DNA from: Actinomycetota bacterium
GTDB taxonomy: Bacteria; Actinomycetota; Actinomycetes; Nanopelagicales; Nanopelagicaceae
DNA: 19,083 nt
Assembly: GCA_009700405.1 (NCBI GenBank)
Contig: WLMD01000018.1
Coordinates: 1-19,083, forward strand
Direction of reading: 5' to 3'
A program made the position numbers and the translations under genes. A model generated the notes under the pieces. It had not been told where the DNA came from and searched no databases. It worked only from the letters and a program-made list of their open reading frames with translations. Positions 1 through 6,640 of the stretch are shown here, piece after piece. Every line of letters starts with the position of its first letter. Position 1 is the first letter of the stretch.

Positions 1-425
1 GTGCGCTTAGTTCCTTCAAAGCGAGACTCGCTGCGACCTGTGCTCATTGCTTGGTTTTGCAATGGGCATTCACCACCCTTGTCGCACACTGGGCAATCAA
101 GGGGGTGGTTAATGAGCAAGAGTTCCATCACGCCTCTTTGTGCTTTTTCAGCAACGGCTGATGTTAACTGGGTTTTAATAATCATCCCTGGTTCAACAGG
201 AATAGTGCATGAAGCCTGTGGCTTTGGAAATGCACGACCGTTAATTTCAATGTCGACGAGGCATTGGCGACATGCACCAACTGGGTCGAGCAAAGGGTGA
301 TCGCAGAAACGTGGAATTTGAATTCCTAGTTTTTCTGCGGCCCGAATTACAAGCGTTCCCTTAGGAACCGTGATTTCAAATCCATCAACAACAACGGTAA
401 TCATGTCTACAACTTCAGTACTCAT
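1..425 (-). CDS. nuoG: NADH-quinone oxidoreductase subunit G, N-terminal part (cut by window edge)
   Basis: This is the first 141 codons of the large Fe-S subunit of complex I, which carries electrons from NuoF towards the quinone site; the rest lies beyond position 1. The N-terminal [2Fe-2S] ferredoxin domain has its four ligands at C41, C52, C55 and C73 (CDHPLLDPVGACRQC, then SCT). It is followed by the unusual His-Cys3 [4Fe-4S] site, H107, C111, C114 and C120 (HPLDCPVCDKGGEC), a hallmark of NuoG. The ATG at 425 directly abuts the nuoF stop codon, so translation is probably coupled. A second in-frame ATG at 404 has no better ribosome-binding site and would only remove a variable tip. The molybdopterin-like domain expected further on cannot be seen. 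Identity is secure from the paired Fe-S motifs and the operon position after nuoF. Confidence 0.96.
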   Translation of the reverse strand, partial: MSTEVVDMITVVVDGFEITVPKGTLVIRAAEKLGIQIPRFCDHPLLDPVGACRQCLVDIEINGRAFPKPQASCTIPVEPGMIIKTQLTSAVAEKAQRGVMELLLINHPLDCPVCDKGGECPLQNQAMSTGRSESRFEGTKR

Positions 426-1733
426 TTATGCACCTGCCTTTGCTGATGCAAATAGTGTTGAAGCATGAGAATCAAAAGGGCATCCCTTATGAGTGACGTG
501 AGCGATGTACTCGTCTCGGAAATACTTGATAGAAGATGTAATAGGACTCGTTGCTCCATCACCGAGAGCGCAGAATGAACGTCCCATGATGTTGTCGCAC
601 AAATCAAGCAACTTATCTAGATCGGCCGCTGTTCCTGTGCCACCTTCAAGGTCACGCAAGATTTGAACCAACCACCAAGTGCCTTCACGACATGGTGTGC
701 ACTTTCCGCAGGACTCATGCTTGTAGAACTCAGTCCAACGTAGAACTGCGCGCACGACGCAGGTTGTTTCATCAAAAATCTGGAGAGCTTTTGTTCCGAG
801 CATCGACCCTGCAGCAGAAACACCTTCGTAATCCAGCGGAGTATCGAGGTGGTCTACGGTAAATAGCGGCGTAGAAGATCCACCGGGAGTCCAAAACTTG
901 AGGCTATGTCCTTCACGAACGCCACCAGCAAGTTCAAGAATCTCGCGCAAAGTAATTCCAAGAGGGGCCTCAAATTGGCCAGGGTTTGTGACATGGCCTG
1001 AGAGGGAATAAAGAGTCATTCCCTTGCTCTTTTCGGTACCCATTGCTGAGAACCATTCGGCACCATTAGCAATAATTGCTGGTACGGAAGCAATTGATTC
1101 AACATTATTTACAACGGTTGGTCGGGCATAAAGTCCGGCAATTGCTGGAAATGGTGGACGAAGTCTTGGCTGTCCACGGAATCCTTCGAGCGAATCTAGG
1201 AGTGCAGTTTCTTCTCCACAAATATATGCGCCTGCGCCAACGTGTAAAACTATTTCTAGATCGTACCCACTCTTAAAAATATTCTTGCCTACATGTCCAG
1301 CAGCATAGGCATCTTCTATTGCCTGTTGAAGGCGTCGAACAACGTGTGCAACTTCTCCACGAACATAAACAAATGCATACTTTGCGCGAATCGCGTATGA
1401 GGCAATAATCATTCCTTCGATGAGTACATGTGGGTTTGCCATCAACAACGGCATGTCCTTGCACGTACCTGGTTCGGATTCGTCAGCGTTAACAACTAGA
1501 TAGTGATCTTTGTTATCGCCTTGTGGAATAAAGCCCCACTTCATTCCCGTAGGAAAACCTGCACCGCCACGACCACGGAGGCCGGAATCTTTAACTAGTT
1601 GAATAACTGCATCGGGTTCCATCTTGAGTGCCTTGGCCGCTGCTTTATATCCGCCATGGCGCTTGTACGCGGCAATAGTGAATGAATCTTTCTCATCCCA
1701 ATGCGCAGATAGAACTGGAGTCAACTCTGTCAT
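426..1733 (-). CDS. nuoF: NADH-quinone oxidoreductase subunit F (NADH/FMN-binding)
   Basis: This is the 435-residue NADH-oxidising subunit of complex I, on the cytoplasmic tip of the peripheral arm. It takes hydride from NADH onto FMN and passes electrons to Fe-S clusters. Visible motifs are the glycine-rich nucleotide site GRGGAGFPTGMKW at about 54-66, the FMN/NADH region GAGAYICGEETALLDSLEG at 166-184, and the [4Fe-4S] site ESCGKCTPCREGT with C342, C345, C348 and the distal C388. Length is normal for the family. The ATG overlaps the nuoE stop by 4 nt (ATGA), and the stop is followed immediately by nuoG, so the three dehydrogenase-module subunits E, F and G are probably translated in a coupled way. 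All catalytic and cluster residues I can check are present. Confidence 0.98.
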   Translation of the reverse strand: MTELTPVLSAHWDEKDSFTIAAYKRHGGYKAAAKALKMEPDAVIQLVKDSGLRGRGGAGFPTGMKWGFIPQGDNKDHYLVVNADESEPGTCKDMPLLMANPHVLIEGMIIASYAIRAKYAFVYVRGEVAHVVRRLQQAIEDAYAAGHVGKNIFKSGYDLEIVLHVGAGAYICGEETALLDSLEGFRGQPRLRPPFPAIAGLYARPTVVNNVESIASVPAIIANGAEWFSAMGTEKSKGMTLYSLSGHVTNPGQFEAPLGITLREILELAGGVREGHSLKFWTPGGSSTPLFTVDHLDTPLDYEGVSAAGSMLGTKALQIFDETTCVVRAVLRWTEFYKHESCGKCTPCREGTWWLVQILRDLEGGTGTAADLDKLLDLCDNIMGRSFCALGDGATSPITSSIKYFRDEYIAHVTHKGCPFDSHASTLFASAKAGA

Positions 1734-2362
1734 TTCTTTGACCCCTTCTTGGAAAGTTTTAAACCAAGCAGTGATGGTTCGCCAGCTTGAACACCTTCAT
1801 TTGCGTGACCGTCATTGAGCCCAGCAAGTAAGGCAGAATTTTGTTTCCACGTTGGGAGTGCATCTGGCCCACGTGTTGGTGCAATTGGCTTTCCTTTTCG
1901 CATTGAATCCACGAGATCTTTAGCCGACTGCACTGTCTGGTTGTCGTAGAACTCCCAGTTAGCCATCACTACAGGTGCATAATCACAAGCTGCATTGCAT
2001 TCAATATGTTCGATTGAAATCTTCCCGTCAGCTGTCACTCCATCATTTTCAAGCCCTAGATGATCTTTAAGCCCTGCGAGAATTTCATCTCCGCCCATGA
2101 CCGCACACAAAGTATTGGTACAAACACCAACGTGGTATTCGCCCATTGGTTTACGCTTATATTGGGTGTAGAAAGTTGCAACCGCGGAAACTTCTGCAGT
2201 CGCAATGTTTAATTTAAGAGCAATCTCTTCGATGCCATCGTTGGTTACATAACCAGCAAGTGACTGTACATAGTGAAGCAAAGGCATGATGGCTGATCGC
2301 GGGCGTGGGTAACGCGCAATCATTGTGTCCATTACGGAAAGTTCTTGCTTGGAATATGCCAT
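1730..2362 (-). CDS. nuoE: NADH-quinone oxidoreductase subunit E ([2Fe-2S])
   Basis: This is a 210-residue subunit of the NADH-dehydrogenase module of complex I. It has the thioredoxin-like [2Fe-2S] domain, with cluster ligands C81 and C86 (CTNTLC) and C122 and C126 (CNAAC) in the CxxxxC...CxxxC spacing of the family. The N-terminal helical part (about 1-70) includes the conserved VATFYTQY stretch. The C-terminal tail from about residue 155 is low in recognisable motifs, rich in K, G, P and S, and makes the protein longer than E. coli NuoE (about 166 aa); from memory such tails are common in actinobacterial NuoE. The start overlaps the nuoD stop by one base (TAATG) and the stop overlaps the nuoF start by 4 nt. 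Confidence 0.97.
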   Translation of the reverse strand: MAYSKQELSVMDTMIARYPRPRSAIMPLLHYVQSLAGYVTNDGIEEIALKLNIATAEVSAVATFYTQYKRKPMGEYHVGVCTNTLCAVMGGDEILAGLKDHLGLENDGVTADGKISIEHIECNAACDYAPVVMANWEFYDNQTVQSAKDLVDSMRKGKPIAPTRGPDALPTWKQNSALLAGLNDGHANEGVQAGEPSLLGLKLSKKGSKK

Positions 2363-3702
2363 TAGCGGTCAACACCACCCATCACAGGATCAATGGAAGC
2401 AACGGCTCCGATGATGTCGGCAATTAAGCTGCCTTCACACATTGCCGCTGTTGCTTGCAGGTTGTTAAAGGATGGTTCACGAAAGTGAACGCGGTAAGGC
2501 TTTGTTCCGCCATCAGAAACTAAGTGAACGCCCATTTCACCACGAGGGGACTCAACGGCTGAGTAAACCTGACCCGCAGGAACTCGGAAACCTTCAGTAA
2601 CAAGTTTGAAGTGATGAATCAAAGATTCCATCGACGTTCCCATAATTTCGCGAATGTGGTCGAGTGAATTTCCCAGACCATCTCCACCAAGTGCCAATTG
2701 GGCTGGCCATGCAATTTTCTTATCGGCAACCATCACTGGCGCGCCTTCAAGTTTTTCCAACTTGTCGATGCACTGTTCAATGATCCGAAGTGACTGCTCG
2801 AGTTCGTTCATGCGGATTAAGAAACGTCCATAAACATCGCACGTGTCAGCAGTAACAACATCAAAGTTGTAATTCTCATAGCCACTGTATGGTTGCAGTT
2901 TGCGTAAATCCCAAGGCATTCCAGTTGAACGCAAAACCGGACCTGTGATTCCTAGCGTTGTGCAACCAGCGAGATCGAGGTATCCAATGCCTTCGGTGCG
3001 CTTCATCCAGATTGTGTTACCAATGAGCAATTTGTCATTGTCTTTGAAATCGCGGCGTAATTCCTTAACGGTTTCACGAAGCTTAGGAAGTGCTCCAGCA
3101 GGAAGGTCTTGAGCGACTCCACCTGGGCGCACATAAGCCAAATTCATACGTAATCCTGCGATAAGTTCGAAAACATCCAAAACTTTTTCGCGTTCGCGGA
3201 AGCAGAAGATCATTGGCGAAAGAGCGCCGAGTTCGAGCGCTCCGGTACCTAGCGCAACCATGTGAGAGGAAATTCGATTGAACTCCATCATCATGACTCG
3301 AATAACGCTTGCGCGCTCTGGTACATCGTTAGTAATGCCAAGAAGTTTCTCTACACCTAAGCAATAAGCAGTTTCATTAAAGAGTGGGGCCAGGTAATCC
3401 ATGCGAGTTACAAAAGTTACGCCTTGTGTCCAACTGCGGTACTCAGCATTCTTTTCAATACCCGTGTGAAGGTAACCAACACCGCAACGCAATTCGGTAA
3501 CTGTTTCGCCTTCAAGTTCGAGAACTAGACGAAGCACACCGTGAGTCGATGGATGCTGAGGTCCCATATTGACCACGACGCGTTCTTCTTTAGTTGCGCC
3601 GATTTCAGTAACAAGAGAATCCCAATCGCCTCCTGTAACAGAGAAGACGGTGCCTTCCGTTGTTTCACGTGAAGATGCGTATGGATCGCTAAATGTAGTC
3701 AT
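2362..3702 (-). CDS. nuoD: NADH-quinone oxidoreductase subunit D (49 kDa, quinone site)
   Basis: This is a 446-residue subunit that, with NuoB, forms the quinone-binding cavity of complex I, where electrons from cluster N2 reduce menaquinone. It is recognised by NMGPQHPSTHGVLRL at about 45-59, whose histidine loop lines the quinone pocket, and by the C-terminal ESPRGEMG and HFREPSFNNLQ regions shared with the large subunit of NiFe hydrogenases. The hydrogenase nickel-ligand cysteines are not expected in this family. An N-terminal extension of about 40 residues before the conserved core is variable. The ATG overlaps the nuoC stop by 4 nt and the stop shares one base with the nuoE start. C and D are separate genes, not the fused nuoCD of enterobacteria. 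Confidence 0.98.
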   Translation of the reverse strand: MTTFSDPYASSRETTEGTVFSVTGGDWDSLVTEIGATKEERVVVNMGPQHPSTHGVLRLVLELEGETVTELRCGVGYLHTGIEKNAEYRSWTQGVTFVTRMDYLAPLFNETAYCLGVEKLLGITNDVPERASVIRVMMMEFNRISSHMVALGTGALELGALSPMIFCFREREKVLDVFELIAGLRMNLAYVRPGGVAQDLPAGALPKLRETVKELRRDFKDNDKLLIGNTIWMKRTEGIGYLDLAGCTTLGITGPVLRSTGMPWDLRKLQPYSGYENYNFDVVTADTCDVYGRFLIRMNELEQSLRIIEQCIDKLEKLEGAPVMVADKKIAWPAQLALGGDGLGNSLDHIREIMGTSMESLIHHFKLVTEGFRVPAGQVYSAVESPRGEMGVHLVSDGGTKPYRVHFREPSFNNLQATAAMCEGSLIADIIGAVASIDPVMGGVDR

Positions 3703-4328
3703 CGGTAAGACCTGCGCTCGTTTGGTGGTGGCACAGTCGCGCCCTTGTATTCAACAGGGATTCCACCAAGTGGGTAATCCTTGCGTTGAGGATGTCCTCG
3801 CCAATCATCAGGCATCAAGATGCGAGTGAGGCCCGGATGTCCATCAAAAATAATTCCGAACATGTCGAAAGTTTCGCGTTCGTTCCAGTTGTTACCTGCC
3901 CATACTTCAACAAGTGAAGGCAGGTGCGGATCTGAATCCGGGATTGAAACTTCAATACGAACTCGACGATTATGTGTCATCGACAGCAATGGATAGACCG
4001 CATGAAGTTCGCGATTAACATCAGCTGGGTAATGAACTCCACTTACTCCGAGGCACATTTCAAATAGAAGTTTGTCGCGCAAAATCTTCGCCACTTCAAC
4101 TAACTTTTCGCGTTTGACGTGAAGAGTTAACTCGCCGCGATCTACAACTACACGTTCGATAGCGTCAGCGAAATCTGGATACGCACGCTCTAAATCATCA
4201 GCCACATCATCAAAATAGCCGCCATATGGACGCTCGCTCGATCCAGTTGAGGCGGCAGAACGGACAAGCCCACCGTAACCGGAAGTATCTCCAGAGCCCT
4301 TGGCTCCGAACATTCCGTGATCGCTCAT
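3699..4328 (-). CDS. nuoC: NADH-quinone oxidoreductase subunit C (30 kDa)
   Basis: This is a 209-residue peripheral-arm subunit of complex I with a structural role next to NuoD and NuoB; it binds no cofactor. The family signature is clear at about residues 150-187: ERETFDMFGIIFDGHPGL, followed by RILMPDDWRGHPQRKDYPL. The first 40 residues are glycine- and serine-rich, probably disordered, and fit the variable N-terminus seen in actinobacterial NuoC. The start codon overlaps the nuoB stop by 4 nt and the stop overlaps the nuoD start by 4 nt, so it lies in an unbroken chain of coupled genes. Confidence 0.97.
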   Translation of the reverse strand: MSDHGMFGAKGSGDTSGYGGLVRSAASTGSSERPYGGYFDDVADDLERAYPDFADAIERVVVDRGELTLHVKREKLVEVAKILRDKLLFEMCLGVSGVHYPADVNRELHAVYPLLSMTHNRRVRIEVSIPDSDPHLPSLVEVWAGNNWNERETFDMFGIIFDGHPGLTRILMPDDWRGHPQRKDYPLGGIPVEYKGATVPPPNERRSYR

Positions 4329-4879
4329 GCGAGCAATCCCTTGAGTTGATGCGTTGGCTTCGCGGCCATTGCTGCAGCTTCAACTTCACGAATGATTCGT
4401 TCGCGGTTTGGACCAAGCTTCTCGTTATTAATGTTTTCGTGAAGTTTCAAAATTGCATCCATCAACATTTCAGGACGCGGAGGGCATCCAGGCAAGTAAA
4501 TATCAACGGGAACTACGTGATCAACACCCTGAACGATTGCATAATTATTAAACATTCCACCAGATGATGCACAAGCTCCCATTGCGATGACCCACTTTGG
4601 TGCTGCCATTTGATCATAAATTTGACGAAGCACTGGTGCCATTTTATTTGAAACACGTCCAGCAACAATCATTAGATCTGCTTGACGTGGGGATGCGCGG
4701 AAAACTTCCATTCCAAAACGTGCGAGGTCATAACGACCTGCACCTGCAGCCATCATCTCAATTGCGCAACATGCAAGGCCGAATGTTGCTGGCCACAAAG
4801 AATTCTTGCGCATATAACCAGCAAGTTTTTCAACACTTGTTAAAACTAATCCGCTAGGTAATTTTTCTTCTAGACCCAC
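4325..4879 (-). CDS. nuoB: NADH-quinone oxidoreductase subunit B (cluster N2)
   Basis: This subunit holds the terminal [4Fe-4S] cluster N2 that hands electrons to menaquinone. From the GTG start used here it is 184 residues, with the unusual tandem cysteines C37-C38 (GLACCAIEM), then C103 (GACASSGG) and C132 (LPGCPPRPE). The longest open frame starts at ATG 4912 but would overlap nuoA by 31 nt and has no ribosome-binding site. An ATG at 4891 is possible. I prefer GTG 4879 because it gives MGLEEKLPSG, matching the actinobacterial NuoB start as I remember it (M. tuberculosis MGLEEQLPGG), lies 2 nt after the nuoA stop, and has GGA 6 nt upstream. The protein identity is certain; the start is moderately so. 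Confidence 0.95.
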   Translation of the reverse strand: MGLEEKLPSGLVLTSVEKLAGYMRKNSLWPATFGLACCAIEMMAAGAGRYDLARFGMEVFRASPRQADLMIVAGRVSNKMAPVLRQIYDQMAAPKWVIAMGACASSGGMFNNYAIVQGVDHVVPVDIYLPGCPPRPEMLMDAILKLHENINNEKLGPNRERIIREVEAAAMAAKPTHQLKGLLA

Positions 4880-4881
4880 AA

Positions 4882-5253
4882 TTAATCCCATTCCAATCCG
4901 CCGCGGCGCCATACATATGCATAAGCAACAAACACTGTGGAAATGAAAATCCCCATCTCGACAAGTCCAAAAACGCCAAGCTTGTCAAAAGTAACTGCCC
5001 ATGGGTAAAGAAAAACAATTTCTATATCAAAAATAATAAAGAGCATTGCAGTTAAAAAGTATTTAATCGGGAAACGTCCACCCTCTAATGCTTGTGGGCT
5101 TGGTTCAATTCCACATTCGTATGCTTGAGCCTTCGCGCGGTTGAAACGCTTTGGTCCAGTGATGGCTGCGATGACAAGTGAGATAGCAGCAAATCCGAAA
5201 CCAATGGCTCCGATAACGAGAATCGGTACATAAGGGTTAGGTGTGGAAGTCAT
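4882..5253 (-). CDS. nuoA: NADH-quinone oxidoreductase subunit A (membrane)
   Basis: This is a 123-residue membrane subunit of complex I at the joint between the peripheral and membrane arms. Three hydrophobic helices are visible at about 9-31, 63-82 and 93-113. The conserved loop AYECGIEPSPQA (about 44-55) contains the family cysteine near the quinone entrance, and FFIIFD-like acidic residues (FIIFDIEIVFLYPW) sit at the end of helix 2. It is the first gene of the nuo cluster in reading order, 43 nt after menG on the same strand, so it may be read through from menG or from its own weak promoter in that gap. Other membrane-arm subunits (nuoH to nuoN) are not in the window and would be expected beyond nuoG. 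Confidence 0.97.
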   Translation of the reverse strand: MTSTPNPYVPILVIGAIGFGFAAISLVIAAITGPKRFNRAKAQAYECGIEPSPQALEGGRFPIKYFLTAMLFIIFDIEIVFLYPWAVTFDKLGVFGLVEMGIFISTVFVAYAYVWRRGGLEWD

Positions 5254-5263
5254 GGTGAGCCAA

Positions 5264-5290
5264 ATCCTAGGGTTTCCAGCCTCTTCTCAA
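5264..5290 (-). promoter_or_regulatory. possible nuoA promoter
   Basis: In the gap between menG and nuoA, the minus strand reads TTGAGA (5290-5285, 5 of 6 matches to TTGACA), then 15 nt, then TAGGAT (5269-5264, TANNNT). The hexamer ends 10 nt before the nuoA ATG, so a transcript from it would have almost no leader. The spacer is short for a housekeeping sigma factor, so this is only a candidate. nuoA lacks a well-placed Shine-Dalgarno sequence. Confidence 0.3.
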
Positions 5291-5296
5291 ATACCG

Positions 5297-5989
5297 CTAG
5301 GCCTTAATAGCCCTGTGAACTGCGACAACTCCGCCAGTCAGATTCTTCCAACTCACCTGGGTCCATCCTGCATCGGTAATGCGTTTTGCGAGCGCCCCTT
5401 GATCTGGCCATGCTCTGATTGATTCAGCTAGATACACGTAAGCATCCGGGTTGCTAGAGGTCCGGCGGGCAATTACTGGAAGTAACCGCATGAGGTAATT
5501 GGTATAAATGGTACGAAAGGGGCGAAAAGTCGGAGATGAGAACTCAGCGACCACAAGAGCGCCACCTGATTTGGTCACTCTGAGGGCCTCTCGCAACGCT
5601 TTATCTATATCCGTAGTGTTTCGAAGCCCAAATGAGATGGTGACAACGTCAAAGGTCGCCTCTTCAAAGGGCAAATTGAGCGCATCGGCCTTAGTAAATG
5701 GCAGATTCGGGTGTCGGAGGCGACCCGCCGCCAACATCCCTTCCGAGAAATCGGCGGGAATGACATCGGCTCCAGCTGCAGCTAGAGGTGCGCTGGAGGA
5801 GCCCGTTCCCGCGGCCAAATCAAGAATCTTCATTCCAGAGGCAGGGGCGATGATCGAGGTGGTGACTTTTCGCCACGCCTTCGTGCGACCTAGGCTCAAA
5901 AGGTCATTGAGTAGGTCATACCTCTTGGCCACGCCATCAAACATCGCGGCGACTTCATCTGGATCCTTATTGAGGTTGGCTCTGGACAT
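5297..5989 (-). CDS. menG: demethylmenaquinone methyltransferase
   Basis: This is a 230-residue class I SAM-dependent methyltransferase of the UbiE/MenG (COQ5) family, which carries out the last step of menaquinone synthesis, C-methylation of demethylmenaquinone. The family N-terminal motif VAKRYDLLNDLLSLG lies at about 20-34, the SAM-binding loop ILDLAAGTGSSS at 55-66, the acidic end of strand 2 in ADFSEGM at 79-85, and the family motif TISFGLRN at 117-124. Length is typical. In an organism that shows only menaquinone genes here, methylation of ubiquinone precursors is unlikely. It starts divergently from bioY with 51 nt between the start codons and lies 43 nt before nuoA, which would allow joint expression with the enzyme that uses its product. 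No strong ribosome-binding site precedes the ATG. Confidence 0.95.
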   Translation of the reverse strand: MSRANLNKDPDEVAAMFDGVAKRYDLLNDLLSLGRTKAWRKVTTSIIAPASGMKILDLAAGTGSSSAPLAAAGADVIPADFSEGMLAAGRLRHPNLPFTKADALNLPFEEATFDVVTISFGLRNTTDIDKALREALRVTKSGGALVVAEFSSPTFRPFRTIYTNYLMRLLPVIARRTSSNPDAYVYLAESIRAWPDQGALAKRITDAGWTQVSWKNLTGGVVAVHRAIKA

Positions 5990-6005
5990 GCCGTTATTCT
6001 CGCGC

Positions 6006-6022
6006 AGAGTAGGCTCACCTAC
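6006..6022. promoter_or_regulatory. menG/bioY divergent control region with inverted repeat
   Basis: The 51-nt gap holds an inverted repeat GTAGG-CTCA-CCTAC (6009-6022). Two TANNNT hexamers sit back to back: TAGGCT on plus (6010-6015) and TACTCT on minus (6011-6006). Either could be a -10 element, for bioY and menG respectively. No convincing -35 is seen. It does not resemble the TTATMKATAA BioR box. Confidence 0.3.
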
Positions 6023-6030
6023 AACTTAAA

Positions 6031-6035
6031 GGGAG
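6031..6035 (+). promoter_or_regulatory. Shine-Dalgarno site of bioY
   Basis: GGGAG lies 5 nt before the ATG at 6041 and fixes the bioY start. bioY and menB are the two clear Shine-Dalgarno-led starts among the unit-leading genes here. Confidence 0.6.
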
Positions 6036-6040
6036 AGCCC

Positions 6041-6634
6041 ATGGCAACCGTGTCACCGATGTCCATTTCAGCAATTTCGCTTCGAAGCGCTGTTCTTGGT
6101 CGCACTAGCGTCGCCACAAATGCACTTTTGGTCGCTGGCGGAGTTGTTGTTCTGGCGCTACTGGCCCAGGTTGCTCTTCCAATTCCAGGTTCGCCTGTTC
6201 CTGTTACAGGACAAACACTTGGTGTCTTGCTTATCGGTACGAGCTACGGCGCCACTTTGGGCGTAACAACTTTTATTACATACCTACTCGTTGGCTTGGC
6301 TGGAGTACCGGTTTTCGCAGGTGCGACCTTTGGCTTGGCTCGGCTCACTGGCGCCACTGGCGGATATCTCGTTGGAATGTTGATCGCCTCATTCATTGTC
6401 GGTGCACTCGCAGGTCGCAAATGGGATCAACGCATAAGCAAAGCGCTCGTAACGATGTTACTTGGCGATGTAATAATTTTCTCGCTTGGTCTTTTTTGGC
6501 TGCACGCCTCATTAGGAAAAAGTTGGACATGGACGATTGCTGCAGGATTTACACCTTTCGTTATTGGTGAAGTTTTGAAGATCGCAATCGCTGGCACCTC
6601 GTTGCCGCTGGTCTGGCGATTTGTTCAAAAATAA
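6041..6634 (+). CDS. bioY: biotin transporter BioY (ECF S component)
   Basis: This is a 197-residue integral membrane protein of the BioY family, the substrate-binding S component that captures biotin for an energy-coupling-factor transporter. Family landmarks are PVPVTGQTLGVLL at about 52-64, GLAGVPVFAGATFG at 85-98 and TGGYLVGM at 106-113. Five or six hydrophobic segments cover most of the chain, and the first 20 residues look cytoplasmic. No bioM or bioN ATPase/T component lies in the window, so it must work with shared ECF modules encoded elsewhere or alone, as reported for some BioY proteins. It is followed after 6 nt by menF on the same strand and is probably co-transcribed with it. The start is supported by GGGAG five bases upstream. 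Confidence 0.93.
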   Translation: MATVSPMSISAISLRSAVLGRTSVATNALLVAGGVVVLALLAQVALPIPGSPVPVTGQTLGVLLIGTSYGATLGVTTFITYLLVGLAGVPVFAGATFGLARLTGATGGYLVGMLIASFIVGALAGRKWDQRISKALVTMLLGDVIIFSLGLFWLHASLGKSWTWTIAAGFTPFVIGEVLKIAIAGTSLPLVWRFVQK

Positions 6635-6640
6635 AACATC

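Noticed and set aside
402..404. Alternative nuoG start at the second ATG
   Set aside because: No ribosome-binding site precedes it, whereas the first ATG directly follows the nuoF stop and allows coupling.
2362..3702. Possibility of a hydrogenase large subunit instead of NuoD
   Set aside because: The nickel-binding CxxC pairs are absent and the gene sits in a full nuo order.
5508..6029. 173-codon open frame on plus strand
   Set aside because: It lies opposite menG, has no recognisable motif and is rich in residues expected from reverse reading; menG is certain.
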